Positions 46,707 to 57,128 are shown, counted from the stretch's first letter. The stretch is DNA of 64,000 nt from Enterobacteriaceae bacterium 4M9 (GCA_010092695.1 JAADJJ010000001.1:2356001-2420000), one strand, 5' to 3'. Notes: generated from the sequence alone by a model not told the origin. A program made the numbers and translations.

Positions 46707-48191
46707 TTACAGGTAGCGGGCTTCCAGATGCTGGCGAAACCATTGTGGATTGAGATCTTCCCCGGTGGCGTTTTCAATCAGCTGTGTGGTGGTAAAGCGG
46801 CTGCCGTGCTGCCAGATATTCTGGCGCAGCCAGTCAAACAGCGCGCTGATATCGCCCTGGGCAATATCGTCTTCAAGGCCCGGCAGGGCGCGACGTGCGC
46901 TCTGGAAGAGCTGCGCGGCGTACATTGCACCCAGCGTATAGGTGGGGAAGTAGCCAAACCCGCCGTCAGTCCAGTGGATATCCTGCATGCAGCCGTCGCG
47001 ATAGTTGCCCAGGGTGGAAAGACCAAGCCACGCCTGCATTTTCTCATCCCACAGCGCGGGGATATCATCCACTTCAATATCACCATCAATAAGCGCACGT
47101 TCAATTTCATAGCGCAGCACTATGTGGGCAGGGTAGCTGACCTCATCGGCATCAATACGAATCAGACCCGGTTTCACGCGCTGGTTCCAGGCAATATAGT
47201 TACGTTCTTCAAACGCGGGTTGTTCTGCGAAGTGAGCGATAATCTGCGGGCGCAGGCGTTTAAGGAACGGTGTGCTGCGCGCAAGCTGCATTTCAAAAAA
47301 CAGGCTCTGGGATTCATGAATAGCCGTCGAGCGCGCCAGGGCGATCGGCTGGCCTGCCCATTCGCGTGGCAGATTCTGTTCATAGCGTGCGTGGCCGGTT
47401 TCATGAATCACGCCCAGCAGAGCGCTGAACAGTTCGTCTTCCCGGTAGCGCGTAGTGATACGTACATCTTCAGGCACGCCACCGCAAAACGGATGGGCGC
47501 TGACGTCAAGGCGCCCGCCGTTAAAGTCAAAACCAAGCAGCGTCATGGCGTCCAGCCCCAGGGCGCGCTGTTTTTCTACCGGGAAAGGACCTTCGGGAGC
47601 AATAAGCGGTTTCTGTGCCTGCTTTTCGACGGCTCGCTGGAGTAACGCCGGTAGCCAGCTTTTAAGGTCGCCAAACAGCACATCGAGGCGGCGGCTGGTC
47701 ATGCCGGGTTCAAATACGTCCAGCAGTGCATCATAGCGGGAGACACCCGCTGCTCTGGCGCGGATCTCGGCCTCTTCGCGGCTGAATTTCACCACTTCTT
47801 TGAGGTTTACGGCAAAGCTTTGCCAGTCGTTAGCCGGGCGCTGGCTGCGCCAGGCGTGTTCGCAGTGGCTACCGGCGAGGGATTTCGCCTGTACCAGTTC
47901 CGTAGGCAGCAGCACCGCCTGCTGGTAACTGCGGCGCATTTCGCGCAGGTTAGCCTGCTCCAGCTCATTAAGTGGCTCCTGCTCTGCGCCGTCAAGCCAT
48001 TCGCCGGTTTGTGGCGCGGTCAGAATTTGGTGTTGCAGCACGCTCAGTTCGGCCAGCGCTTCACTGCGTGCCTGACTGCCACCGGAGGGCATCATGGTGT
48101 ACATATCCCAGCCAGCGATAGCCGAGAGATGGGAGAAACGGGACAGGCGTTGAAAGGTCTGGGTCAGCTGCTGATAGTATGTTGGCTTCAT
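46707..48191 (-). CDS. M32-family metallocarboxypeptidase (Taq type)
   Basis: 494 aa from the ATG at 48191 (MKPTYYQQLTQTFQRLS); the longer frame to 48224 lacks support. Zinc site HETGHARYEQ (H-E-x-x-H, about 260-265) with the downstream Glu in STAIHESQSLFFEMQ, and the family block EVSYPAHIVLRYEIERALI. It trims C-terminal residues from peptides in the cytoplasm. E. coli K-12 lacks it; its presence here between asr and ynfM is a lineage trait. Confidence 0.94.
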   Translation of the reverse strand: MKPTYYQQLTQTFQRLSRFSHLSAIAGWDMYTMMPSGGSQARSEALAELSVLQHQILTAPQTGEWLDGAEQEPLNELEQANLREMRRSYQQAVLLPTELVQAKSLAGSHCEHAWRSQRPANDWQSFAVNLKEVVKFSREEAEIRARAAGVSRYDALLDVFEPGMTSRRLDVLFGDLKSWLPALLQRAVEKQAQKPLIAPEGPFPVEKQRALGLDAMTLLGFDFNGGRLDVSAHPFCGGVPEDVRITTRYREDELFSALLGVIHETGHARYEQNLPREWAGQPIALARSTAIHESQSLFFEMQLARSTPFLKRLRPQIIAHFAEQPAFEERNYIAWNQRVKPGLIRIDADEVSYPAHIVLRYEIERALIDGDIEVDDIPALWDEKMQAWLGLSTLGNYRDGCMQDIHWTDGGFGYFPTYTLGAMYAAQLFQSARRALPGLEDDIAQGDISALFDWLRQNIWQHGSRFTTTQLIENATGEDLNPQWFRQHLEARYL

Positions 48192-48310
48192 TGTTACTCG
48201 TGAGTTTGTTATCAGTAACAGCAAGGTAGCAGTAGACGGCGCAAAAAACGAGACGATGTCGCAACTGGCGTTGCTACACTGTCTGAAAGCCTGGGTAAAC
48301 CGAGGATGAC

Positions 48311-49150
48311 ATGCCGTTTACGATTCGCCCGATGACGCCACATGATTTAACACAAGGCCACGCACTCAGCCAGCAGTTGGGCTGGTCAAACCGTCTGGAG
48401 GACTGGCAGGAAGCCTTTCGTCTCGGCCAGGGGCTGGTGATGGTAGAGGCTGGCAAGGTGGTTGCTACGGCGCTGTACTGGTGCTGGGGACCGCGCGCGG
48501 CCAGCATTGGACTGGTTATTGTGAATGAAGCGTTACGTGGGCAGGGGCTTGGGAAGGCGCTGTTTAAGGCGCTCATGGAAAAGCTTGAGGGCTACAGCGT
48601 GCGTCTGCACGCCACACCCGAAGGGCGCTCGCTGTATGAAAAATTTGGTTTTGAGGTGACCGGTTACGTGTATCAGTACCAGGGGGCGTTGACAATGACA
48701 ACACCCTGTTTGCCTCGTGCAGGAACGCGCCTGCGCCCTGGGCACGTGGCAGATATCACAGCGCTTGCTGCACTCGACTATCAGGCCAGCGGTATGCAGC
48801 GTGACGCCCTGATTGCCGGGCTACTCAGGGAGTCTGCTCTGAGGGTGCTTGAGGATGAACAGGGCGCGATGCTGGGTTTTGCTGTGCTGCGCCGTTTTGG
48901 CCGGGGTTATATGCTGGGACCGCTGGTCTGTCCCCATCCTGAAGACGCCAGGGCGTTGTGCAGTGCGCTTTTTGCCGATATTGGCCACACCTTTGTGCGT
49001 CTTGATAGTCAGGGGGAAATAAACGACTGGCTGGCGGCTCAGGGATTAGCTCTGGTGGACCGCCCGACAGCGATGGTGCGGGGAATGCGATGGCAGCCTG
49101 CGCGCGATGCACCGCAGAGCTTTGCACTGGTAACGCAGGCGATGGGCTAA
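48311..49150 (+). CDS. GNAT-family N-acetyltransferase with two domains
   Basis: 279 aa. The first half is a full GNAT fold with the acetyl-CoA site VNEALRGQGLGKALFKAL. The second (about 140-279) resembles the DUF1248/YitH-type C-terminal lobe (GFAVLRRFGRGYMLGPLVCPHPEDARAL). Substrate unknown, possibly an amino acid, amine or antibiotic. Divergent from the carboxypeptidase gene. Confidence 0.88.
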   Translation: MPFTIRPMTPHDLTQGHALSQQLGWSNRLEDWQEAFRLGQGLVMVEAGKVVATALYWCWGPRAASIGLVIVNEALRGQGLGKALFKALMEKLEGYSVRLHATPEGRSLYEKFGFEVTGYVYQYQGALTMTTPCLPRAGTRLRPGHVADITALAALDYQASGMQRDALIAGLLRESALRVLEDEQGAMLGFAVLRRFGRGYMLGPLVCPHPEDARALCSALFADIGHTFVRLDSQGEINDWLAAQGLALVDRPTAMVRGMRWQPARDAPQSFALVTQAMG

Positions 49151-49185
49151 AGGCGGCTCCCGGCCAGGAGCACGCCAGAAAAATC

Positions 49186-50415
49186 TCAGGGAATAAACAT
49201 CACCGACACGCACAAAATACCAACGAGCAGGGTAATCATGTTTGCCAGCGAGCGGTACGGTTTAAGCGCCGGGATAATCAGAGTGGCAAGCGTTGGCATA
49301 ATGAACAGAATCATGGCAATCAGCGGCCCGCTGATGGCGTAAATCATCGAAATTGCGTTCGGGTTGATGCAGCAGACCACAAACGTGATGCCGCTGACCA
49401 GTATCAGCGACAGCGCCCGGTTAAAAGCGCGGCTTTTCTTTACCCCTGCCTGGCCCAGCCCCGCGCGCACCATCTCCGTTGCCCCTTCAATCACACCAAA
49501 ATAGGTGCCGAGAAACGATTTCGACATCGCGACGACCGCGACAACAATCCCGGAAATACCCAGCCAGTCGGGCGCCGAAGGCATCATGGCCAGAGCCGAA
49601 AGAATGGTAAGTCCATGCTCGCGTGCGTCAAGAATGTAGGATGACGGGATAGCCAGCAGGCAGCTGAACACAAAAAACAGCACGCTCAGGCAAATTATCA
49701 GGTACGAAACCTTCATAATTTTTTTGCATTTATCCATAGCTCGATCGCCGTAGCGCTCGCGGTGATCCACGGCAAAGGTCGAGATAATCGGGGTATGGCT
49801 AAAAGCAAAAACCATCACAGGGATAGAGATCCAGATTTCATGCAGCGTCTGCGGCGTAAAGTGCAGCTGCTCGGTAAAGTGCGCGGTCTGCCAGCTACCG
49901 GTTAGCCAGAGCGACAGAAACAGGAAATAGGCGATAAGCGGAAACACCAGAAAGCTCATGACTTTAAGCGTGACGTGGCGGCCCATCAGAAAGATCAGGT
50001 TTAATACCAGCACTACGCCCAGACTCACCAGCACGCGCACGCTAAGGGTTATCTCCATGCGCTTTGCCAGCTGCTCGGTCAGCGAGTTAGTAATCGCCAC
50101 TGCATAAATCAGTACCACCACAAAAAAGGCGAGGAAGTAGAGCGCCGTAATCAGCTGTCCAATGCGTTTACCGTACCAGTGGTTAACGGCCTGCGTGATG
50201 CCTTCACCGCCCGTCGTTTTAGCTGACAGAATGAACTGACACAGCGCGCGGTGTGGCCAGAGCGTTAAGGGGTAGGCAACGAGCGCGGTAAGCAGCAGCA
50301 CGATGGAGCCAGCCGAACCGAGCTGGATAGGCAGGAACAGCGTCCCGGCACCTACCGCCGTACCGTACAGGGCGAAACTCCAGAGAGTCTCTTCTTTTGA
50401 CCATATTTTCGACAT
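49186..50415 (-). CDS. HAAAP-family amino acid permease (SdaC/TdcC-like)
   Basis: 409 aa with about eleven membrane helices; starts MSKIWSKEETLWSFALYGTAVGAGTLFLPI, the hallmark of proton-linked serine/threonine permeases, and has VFAFSHTPIISTFAVDHRERYG in the middle. Substrate not resolvable from reading. Promoter region is 50416-50582. The following MFS gene on the same strand is separate. Confidence 0.88.
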   Translation of the reverse strand: MSKIWSKEETLWSFALYGTAVGAGTLFLPIQLGSAGSIVLLLTALVAYPLTLWPHRALCQFILSAKTTGGEGITQAVNHWYGKRIGQLITALYFLAFFVVVLIYAVAITNSLTEQLAKRMEITLSVRVLVSLGVVLVLNLIFLMGRHVTLKVMSFLVFPLIAYFLFLSLWLTGSWQTAHFTEQLHFTPQTLHEIWISIPVMVFAFSHTPIISTFAVDHRERYGDRAMDKCKKIMKVSYLIICLSVLFFVFSCLLAIPSSYILDAREHGLTILSALAMMPSAPDWLGISGIVVAVVAMSKSFLGTYFGVIEGATEMVRAGLGQAGVKKSRAFNRALSLILVSGITFVVCCINPNAISMIYAISGPLIAMILFIMPTLATLIIPALKPYRSLANMITLLVGILCVSVMFIP

Positions 50416-50582
50416 TCTTTGACGTATTCAACCAATGAAATGAAAAAACGGCGGGCAATTTACCATAATTATGCGCTTTCGTGGTGTATTGTTTGTATCT
50501 CATGCATGCGCAGCGCGCTGCGCATGATTCAGAAAGTGTACAACATACAGGCAGCGGCAGCCTGAGGCTGCCGCAAAAGCTA

Positions 50583-51830
50583 TCAGGGAAGGCGGTGATG
50601 CAGGTGGCGCCCGACCAGCAGGGCAATAACCAATAACGAGGCGATAAACGCGCCCAGACCCGGCCAGCCGTATTCATGCCAGAAGTAGCCGCCGCTGGTG
50701 CCTGAGATACTTGAACCCATGTAGTAGCTGAACAGATACAGTGAAGATGCCTGCCCCTTGGCGCGCCGTGCGCGGTTGCCAACCCAACTGCTGGCAACAG
50801 AGTGGGCGCCAAAGAATCCGGCAGAGAACAGCAGCAGGCCCGCGAAAATGGCCCACAGCCAGCTTGTGAGCGTCAACAGCAGCCCGGCGAGCATCATTGT
50901 GGTAAACAGCAGTAAAATGGGGCCGCGGCCATAGCGTACCGTGAGCGCACCAGCTTTAGGCGAGCTCCAGGTGCCGGTGAGATACGCCACTGAAAGTAGC
51001 CCCACCACGGTCTGGCTAAGTTGCCAGGGCTCCTGCATCAGGCGATAGCCGATGTAATTGAACAGCGTCACGAATGCGCCCATCAACAAAAAGCCTTCGG
51101 CGAACAGCCACGGCAGCCCTTTATCGCGCCAGTGCAGACGAAAGTTAATAAACAGCGTCCTGGACTTGAGCGGTGTGGCACGAAAGTGGCGTGAGGCGGG
51201 CAGGATTTTCCAGAACATCAGCGCTGAGGCGAGCGCAAAGCAGGCGATCGCCGCCAGCGCGATACGCCAGCCGAACAGGTCAGTTACCACACCGCTTAGC
51301 AGGCGACCACTCATACCGCCGATAGAGTTCCCGCTGATGTAAAGCCCCATCGAGAAGGCCGCCACGCTGGGGTGCATTTCTTCACTAAGCCAGGTCATGC
51401 CCACCGCCGCCACGCCGCTAAGGGCAAGGCCGGTGAGGGCACGCATGATGAGGATGCCGTGCCAGCCGGTCATGAAGGTCGATAACAGTGCACAGCCAGA
51501 CGCGAGCAGCAGCGCGGTTACCATAACCGGCTTACGACCCACTGCGTCGGAAATCGGGCCGGTAAAGAGCATACCGATGGCAAGCATGGCGGTGGTAACG
51601 GAAAGTGAAATACTGGTGCTGGCCGGTGAGATCCCGAACTCCTGGGAAAGCACCGGCAAAATTGGCTGCACGCAGTACACCAGCGCAAAGGTGGCAAGCC
51701 CGGCAGAAAACAGCGCCAGCGTAGCGCGCGTAAACTGAGCGGTGCTGCGTTTGATGTAACCGGGGCGGCCGGTTGCGTCGTCATCGCGTTGCGTAAGCGC
51801 ATCAACATTGACGGTAGTCGTACGACTCAC
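50583..51830 (-). CDS. ynfM: MFS efflux transporter YnfM
   Basis: 415 aa, twelve helices, typical loop motif GPISDAVGRKPVMV and the closely matching AEGFLLMGAFVTLFNYIGYRL and AVGMTWLSEEMHPSVAAFSMG. Divergent from the LysR gene, as ynfM/ynfL in E. coli. Substrate unproven; relatives are linked to arabinose or drug export. Confidence 0.94.
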   Translation of the reverse strand: MSRTTTVNVDALTQRDDDATGRPGYIKRSTAQFTRATLALFSAGLATFALVYCVQPILPVLSQEFGISPASTSISLSVTTAMLAIGMLFTGPISDAVGRKPVMVTALLLASGCALLSTFMTGWHGILIMRALTGLALSGVAAVGMTWLSEEMHPSVAAFSMGLYISGNSIGGMSGRLLSGVVTDLFGWRIALAAIACFALASALMFWKILPASRHFRATPLKSRTLFINFRLHWRDKGLPWLFAEGFLLMGAFVTLFNYIGYRLMQEPWQLSQTVVGLLSVAYLTGTWSSPKAGALTVRYGRGPILLLFTTMMLAGLLLTLTSWLWAIFAGLLLFSAGFFGAHSVASSWVGNRARRAKGQASSLYLFSYYMGSSISGTSGGYFWHEYGWPGLGAFIASLLVIALLVGRHLHHRLP

Positions 51831-51932
51831 AAAATATCCTTGTAAAAGTGATACTGATCACGTACTGACAGGGTAGAAAGTGGCAATTGTTCTGTCTAAT
51901 ATATTAATAATCTCAAATGATACGTAAAAAAT

Positions 51933-52847
51933 ATGAATATCGGGCTGCGTCATCTACGCTATTTTGTGGCCGTTGCGGAGGAGTTGCATTTTGGCCGCGC
52001 TGCCGCACGGCTGAACATCTCCCAGCCACCGTTAAGTCAGCAAATTCAGGCGCTGGAAAATGAAATTGGCGCCCGGTTGCTGGCACGCACCAATCGCAGC
52101 GTGCGCCTGACAGCCGCGGGTCAGCAGTTTATGGGGGATGCCCGACAGATTTTAAGCCAGGTGGAGGCCGCCGCTTCACGTGCGGCCCGGCTGCACCACG
52201 GAGAAACGGGAGAGTTGCGCATAGGTTTTACCTCCTCGGCGCCGTTTATCCGCTCGGTGTCAGACAGCCTTTCGAGCTTTCGCCGCCGCTTTCCTGATGT
52301 ACATATCCAGACGCTGGAAATTAACACCCGTGCGCAGATTGCTCCGCTCAATGAAGGCGAGCTGGATCTGGGGCTAATGCGTAATACCGAACTGCCGGAC
52401 AGCCTTGCCTGGCAACTGGTGCTGCGCGAACCGCTGCTGGCGATGCTGCACCGCGACCACCCGCTGGCAGGTCGCCCGTCGGTGTCGCTTGCGGCGCTGG
52501 CGAGCGAGCCGTTTGTCTTTTTTGACCCGCACGTCGGCACCGGGCTGTATGACGATATTCTTGGGTTGCTGCGTCGCTATGGTATTTCGCCCTATATCAC
52601 GCAGGAGGTGGGGGAAGCGATGACTATTATCGGGCTGGTGGCGGCAGGGTTAGGGGTGTCTATCCTTCCTGCCTCGTTTGGCCGCGTGCGGCTTGCGGAT
52701 ATGGTATGGCTGCCCATAGAGGAAGAGGACGCGGTATCTGAAATGTGGCTGGTGTGGCCGCGCCACCGCGAGATGGGCGCAGCAGCGGCGCATTTTTCAG
52801 CACTCCTGATGGCAGCAGCGACAGAGACCGTAAAAAATGTGCGTTAA
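51933..52847 (+). CDS. ynfL: LysR-family regulator YnfL
   Basis: 304 aa; HTH at the start (LHFGRAAARLNISQPPLSQQIQALENEIGARLLARTN), benzoate/BenM-type effector domain behind. Divergent from ynfM with 102 bp between, which should hold the shared operator. Same order as in E. coli. Confidence 0.93.
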   Translation: MNIGLRHLRYFVAVAEELHFGRAAARLNISQPPLSQQIQALENEIGARLLARTNRSVRLTAAGQQFMGDARQILSQVEAAASRAARLHHGETGELRIGFTSSAPFIRSVSDSLSSFRRRFPDVHIQTLEINTRAQIAPLNEGELDLGLMRNTELPDSLAWQLVLREPLLAMLHRDHPLAGRPSVSLAALASEPFVFFDPHVGTGLYDDILGLLRRYGISPYITQEVGEAMTIIGLVAAGLGVSILPASFGRVRLADMVWLPIEEEDAVSEMWLVWPRHREMGAAAAHFSALLMAAATETVKNVR

Positions 52848-52941
52848 ATCACAATGACGGGCAAAATTATGGCGTCGTCTGGCGAACTGATTCACCATCC
52901 CTTGTATATTATTTCGAAGCGCGAAAATAAAGGATCCAGAC

Positions 52942-54159
52942 GTGGTGGCTGACAGTCAACCGGGACATATCGATCAGATTAAGCAAACCAATGCCGGAGC
53001 CGTTTACCGGTTGATCGACACGCTGGGGCCGGTATCGCGCATCGATCTCTCACGTCTCGCCCAACTGGCACCCGCCAGTATCACCAAAATCGTTCGCGAG
53101 ATGCTCGAAGCGCACCTGGTTCAGGAAACGGAAATCCAGGAGCCGGGCAGCCGTGGCCGACCAGCCGTGGGTCTGAAAGTCGAAACGGAAGCCTGGCATT
53201 ACCTGTCGGTACGCGTCAGCCGTGGCAGTCTTGCGATGGCGCTGCGCGATCTCAGCGGTGCAATGGTGGTTGAAGAAGACGAGGCCTTGCCGCTGGTGGC
53301 CGACGAGCCGCTTATCACCCGCATCATCAACCAGATTGACGGCTTTTTTACTCGCCAGCAGCACCGGCTGGAGCGCCTGACAGCCATTGCCATTACGCTT
53401 CCAGGCATTGTAAATACCGAGCTTGGTATTGTTTATCGCATGCCGTTTTACGACGTGAGTGATATGCCGCTGGCGGAAATGCTGGAGCAGCACATCGGCG
53501 TGCCGGTGTTTATTCAGCATGATATCAGTGCCTGGACAATGGCGGAGTCGATGTTCGGTGCCTCGCGTGGCACGCGTGATGTTATTCAGGTGGTTATCGA
53601 CCACAACGTCGGTGCCGGGGTGATTACCGACGGGAGATTACTGCATGCGGGCAGCAGCAGCCTGGTGGAGATTGGTCATACGCAGGTCGATCCTTACGGC
53701 AAGCGCTGTTATTGCGGCAACCACGGTTGCCTGGAGACTATCGCCAGCGTAGAAAGTGTGCTGGAACTGGCACAGCAGCGCATGGCGCAGTCGATGAGTT
53801 CCATTTTGCACGGCCAGCCGCTGACCATCGAGTCGTTGTGTGATGCTGCACTGCAGGGCGACCAGCTTGCGCGTGATGTGATTCGTGGTGTCGGGACCAG
53901 CGTTGGGCGCATTCTTGCCATAATGGTAAACCTGTTCAACCCTCAAAAAATACTGATAGGTTCGCCACTTAATCGCGCCTCAGAAATTCTTTATCCTGCC
54001 ATTCTGGAGTGCATTCACCAGCAGTCTTTACCCGCCTACAGCCGCAATACAGAGGTCACAGCTACCCATTTTGATAACCGTGGTACGATGGCGGGTACCG
54101 CGCTGGTCAAAGATGCAATGTATAACGGAACGTTATTGATCAGGTTGCTCCAGGGCTGA
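52942..54159 (+). CDS. mlc: Mlc (DgsA), ROK-family repressor of sugar uptake genes
   Basis: 405 aa from a GTG start (MVADSQPGHIDQIKQTNAGAV). N-terminal winged helix (RLAQLAPASITKIVREMLE), ROK domain with the zinc site GKRCYCGNHGCLETIASV (Cys-x-Cys-x4-Cys) and the C-terminal EIIB-binding helix (LLIRLLQG). It represses ptsG, ptsHI and manXYZ and is titrated by unphosphorylated PtsG. The GTG start fits its known low expression. Confidence 0.96.
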   Translation: MVADSQPGHIDQIKQTNAGAVYRLIDTLGPVSRIDLSRLAQLAPASITKIVREMLEAHLVQETEIQEPGSRGRPAVGLKVETEAWHYLSVRVSRGSLAMALRDLSGAMVVEEDEALPLVADEPLITRIINQIDGFFTRQQHRLERLTAIAITLPGIVNTELGIVYRMPFYDVSDMPLAEMLEQHIGVPVFIQHDISAWTMAESMFGASRGTRDVIQVVIDHNVGAGVITDGRLLHAGSSSLVEIGHTQVDPYGKRCYCGNHGCLETIASVESVLELAQQRMAQSMSSILHGQPLTIESLCDAALQGDQLARDVIRGVGTSVGRILAIMVNLFNPQKILIGSPLNRASEILYPAILECIHQQSLPAYSRNTEVTATHFDNRGTMAGTALVKDAMYNGTLLIRLLQG

Positions 54160-54288
54160 TATTTTACAGTTTATTCACCAAAAATTGCGCTAACTCAATC
54201 CGGGCTACAGACGCTTCTTTTAGACTTTCTCCCTTCGAAATTATTTTATCTATTGATATTCCCTGAGCTTAACTGCCGGAGCGATTCA

Positions 54289-54984
54289 ATGCTTAAGCGT
54301 TTCTTTATAACAGGTACGGACACCTCGGTTGGCAAAACCGTTGTATCGCGTGCGCTCATTCAGGTACTGGCAGCCAGCGGCAAGTCTGTGGTCGGCTATA
54401 AGCCGGTGGCAAAGGGCAGCAAGCAAACGCCAGAAGGGTTGCGTAATAAAGATGCGCTGGTTTTGCAGAGTGTCTCGACGCTGGAGCTGCCTTACAGCGC
54501 TATTAACCCTATTGCCATTGGCGAGCAGGAAAGCAGCGTAGCGCACAACTGTCCGGTCAACTACGGACTGCTGTCGCAAGGTCTGGCTGAGCTGAGCGCG
54601 TGTGCCGACAGCGTAGTGGTGGAAGGCACAGGTGGCTGGCGCAGTCTGATGAACGATTTACGTCCGCTGTCCGAGTGGGTGGTACAAGAGCAGTTGCCCG
54701 TGCTGATGGTGGTGGGGATTCAGGAAGGCTGCATTAACCACGCGCTGCTGACCGCGCAGGCCATCGCCAACGACGGCCTGCCGCTTTTAGGCTGGGTGGC
54801 AAACCGTATCAATCCGGGCCTTGCGCATTACGCAGAAATTATTGATGTGCTGGGTAAGAAACTCAATGCGCCGCTGGTCGGTGAGCTACCGTATCTGCCG
54901 CGAGCCGAGCAGCGCGAGCTGGGCGGTTACATTGATTTGCCGGCGCTTACGGGTGCACTTGAGCGCAAAACCGTGACTGCATAA
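54289..54984 (+). CDS. bioD2: Dethiobiotin synthetase-like protein BioD2/YnfK
   Basis: 231 aa from the ATG at 54289; the frame is open further upstream but the conserved start is MLKRFFITGTDTSVGKT, whose GTDTSVGKT is the P-loop. VVVEGTGGWRSLMND carries the Mg site. Catalyses or paralogous to dethiobiotin formation from DAPA, CO2 and ATP in biotin synthesis; it stands away from the bio operon as in E. coli (ynfK). Followed by a terminator. Confidence 0.93.
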   Translation: MLKRFFITGTDTSVGKTVVSRALIQVLAASGKSVVGYKPVAKGSKQTPEGLRNKDALVLQSVSTLELPYSAINPIAIGEQESSVAHNCPVNYGLLSQGLAELSACADSVVVEGTGGWRSLMNDLRPLSEWVVQEQLPVLMVVGIQEGCINHALLTAQAIANDGLPLLGWVANRINPGLAHYAEIIDVLGKKLNAPLVGELPYLPRAEQRELGGYIDLPALTGALERKTVTA

Positions 54985-55005
54985 AAAAGGCTCCTGTACG
55001 GAGCC
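54983..55005 (-). terminator. Terminator serving the osmV gene
   Basis: GGCTCC…GGAGCC with six T on the minus strand; it sits at the convergent end of ynfK and osmV. Confidence 0.85.
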
Positions 55006-55011
55006 GGGGCT

Positions 55012-56157
55012 TTAGCTACCCGCAATGTTCAATGCACGGCGGGTGCGGCCAGAGCTGAGATAATCTGCAATATAATCCTGCGAAATTTCCCCACTGTAGC
55101 GTCCGTCTTCATCCACGATAGGCATCCACACTGTATTGTGCTCGTAGAGTTTTGAGAGCACGACACGCAGATTGTCCTCGGCTTTTCCGGTAACCCGGAA
55201 CGGGTGCAGCATATCCGCGCAGGTGCCGCTGTTGCCGCGCGCCTCGCGGCGTTTCACAAAGCCCAGTGGTTTACCGTCGTGGTCAACCACGGTGATAGAC
55301 CGCATATCGTTATCATCCATTGTTGCAAACGCGTCGCCAAGCGACGTGTCGCGCAGGGCGGTAATGGTGGGCTGCATGTCGGTCACGTCACCGGCATTGA
55401 CCAGCAGCAGGCGCTTGAGTGTACGGTCCTGTCCGACAAAGGTGCCGACGAATTCATTGGCTGGCCTTGCCAGCAGTTCGTCTGGGCTGGCGCACTGGAT
55501 GATTTTCCCCTGGCGAAAAACGGCGATACGATCGCCGAGTTTCAGCGCTTCATCAATATCATGGCTGACCAGCATCACGGTTTTTTTCAGCTGACGCTGC
55601 ATATCCAGAAATTCATTTTGAATGACTTCACGGTTGATGGGATCGACGGCCCCGAAAGGTTCGTCCATCAGCAGAACCGGAGGATCGGCAGCGAGGGCGC
55701 GGATCACGCCAATACGCTGCTGTTGCCCGCCGGAGAGCTCTTTAGGGTAGCGTGACAGATAGCGGACAGGGTCGAGTGCCACCATGCTCATCAGTTCGCT
55801 GGCGCGTTCGCGACAGCGCTTTTTATCCCAGCCCAGCATGCGTGGCACAACCGTGATGTTTTCAGCAATTGTCATATTAGGGAATAAGCCTATCTGCTGA
55901 ATGACGTAACCGATGTTGCGTCGCAATGTCACGGTGTCCAGCTCGCTGGTATCTTTACCGTTAATCAGGATCGTGCCGCTACTGGGGGCTATCAGGCGAT
56001 TGATCATTTTCAGGGTGGTGGTTTTACCACAGCCAGATGGCCCCAACAGAACACACATTTCACCTTCAGGTACATTCAGGCTGACGTTATCGACAGCATT
56101 GAAGCGCTGACCGTTTTTTTGCACAAACTGTTTGGTCAGGTTCTCCAGTTTTATCAT
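55012..56157 (-). CDS. osmV: Osmoprotectant ABC transporter ATPase OsmV
   Basis: 381 aa from the ATG at 56157 (MIKLENLTKQFVQK). Walker A LLGPSGCGKTTT, signature LSGGQQQRIGVIRAL, Walker B PVLLMDEPFGAVD and a C-terminal CBS pair (about 250-370: DMRSITVVDHDGKPLGFVKR, PIVDEDGRYSGEI) that senses ionic strength in relatives. Its permease and binding-protein genes lie 4 kb to the right, separated by other genes. Function in compatible-solute uptake is inferred from the family. Confidence 0.9.
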   Translation of the reverse strand: MIKLENLTKQFVQKNGQRFNAVDNVSLNVPEGEMCVLLGPSGCGKTTTLKMINRLIAPSSGTILINGKDTSELDTVTLRRNIGYVIQQIGLFPNMTIAENITVVPRMLGWDKKRCRERASELMSMVALDPVRYLSRYPKELSGGQQQRIGVIRALAADPPVLLMDEPFGAVDPINREVIQNEFLDMQRQLKKTVMLVSHDIDEALKLGDRIAVFRQGKIIQCASPDELLARPANEFVGTFVGQDRTLKRLLLVNAGDVTDMQPTITALRDTSLGDAFATMDDNDMRSITVVDHDGKPLGFVKRREARGNSGTCADMLHPFRVTGKAEDNLRVVLSKLYEHNTVWMPIVDEDGRYSGEISQDYIADYLSSGRTRRALNIAGS

Positions 56158-56311
56158 TATCGTCTCCTGTTGTACGGTGCCGCGGGTTAAGCACACAAAA
56201 AGCATGGATATTCAGCAAATTGCAAAATGAATCCTGCTTTGAGTATAGGTACTCAAACGGCACCAGCCGTGTGAATAGTCTTAAACCCGCGGAGCGTGTG
56301 TGTCAGCCATT

Positions 56312-56686
56312 TCAGAGGATGGTTGCGGACTCGTTATCAGGTTGTAGTCTTATGCCACATATTCCGTAAGGACAATGGCTAAACAAACAGTCGGCGCGAT
56401 TATTACAAAGAGAAGGCCGGTGTATTTTATTTCCCGGACACATCGTTCGTTTTTGCAAAGATTTCCACAACGCCGCATTAAAGGCTGATATGTTATGCAA
56501 AATAAACTCAGCGTGTTTTCCGTTGACCAGCAGTGCATTTTTGTCTTTGGTTAAAATATCTCCGGGTGTTAACAAATAGCTACTCTCATACCATAAAATA
56601 GCCTTTTGATTGTTAGTGGAAATAATACAGGAAAAAATAGTTCCTGAAGCCGGGCAGACAAAAGAGTCAATAACACCGTACCGCAT
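56312..56686 (-). CDS. Hypothetical small protein
   Basis: 124 aa from the ATG at 56686 (MRYGVIDSFVCPASGTIFSC). First 95 residues look like a compact beta-rich fold (KAILWYESSYLLTPGDILTKDKNALLVNGK); the tail (CNNRADCLFSHCPYGICG) is Cys-rich and may reflect a late frameshift. Not recognised. A protein of about 90 residues ending near 56410 is also possible. Confidence 0.5.
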   Translation of the reverse strand: MRYGVIDSFVCPASGTIFSCIISTNNQKAILWYESSYLLTPGDILTKDKNALLVNGKHAEFILHNISAFNAALWKSLQKRTMCPGNKIHRPSLCNNRADCLFSHCPYGICGIRLQPDNESATIL

Positions 56687-56731
56687 TTTCCCCTCCGGGC
56701 ATCCATCGGTAGATAATTTTCTCAAGAGCAA

Positions 56732-57128
56732 GATATTGCTCTTTGATACGTTGTAGAAAGAACTGACAGAGGGATGATTATGAGGAACTTTGAATGATCA
56801 TAATGATAAACCTCACTCCTGTTAAGGGTTTAGTGTTCAGCCATACTTAAGTATGGTACCTGTAATTTCTGATGCCTCCTATACATTATTAGCATAACAT
56901 ATTGAAAATGATCAAATTTTTATGCCTTAATTATAACTCCCTTGTTTTTCATATATATAAATCTAATGTATTCATCATGTGAATGCATTAAAACATTCGG
57001 ATTTTTGATGTGAATGCTTGAACGCTGCAGGAGATTTTAACAGGGGAGGCGCTACCTCAATGCGGTATTATTGCTGAAGATGAGGCTGGTCACGGATTAA
57101 TATTCGGGGGAATGCTTTGAATGAGGTT
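56732..57128. other. AT-rich gap
   Basis: About 400 bases, AT-rich up to 57000, no plausible gene. Probably the promoter of the small hypothetical gene at its left end; nothing else seen. Confidence 0.4.

Noticed and set aside
46644..47645. 333-aa plus-strand frame opposite the carboxypeptidase
   Set aside because: Antisense shadow of the M32 gene, which has a full catalytic motif.
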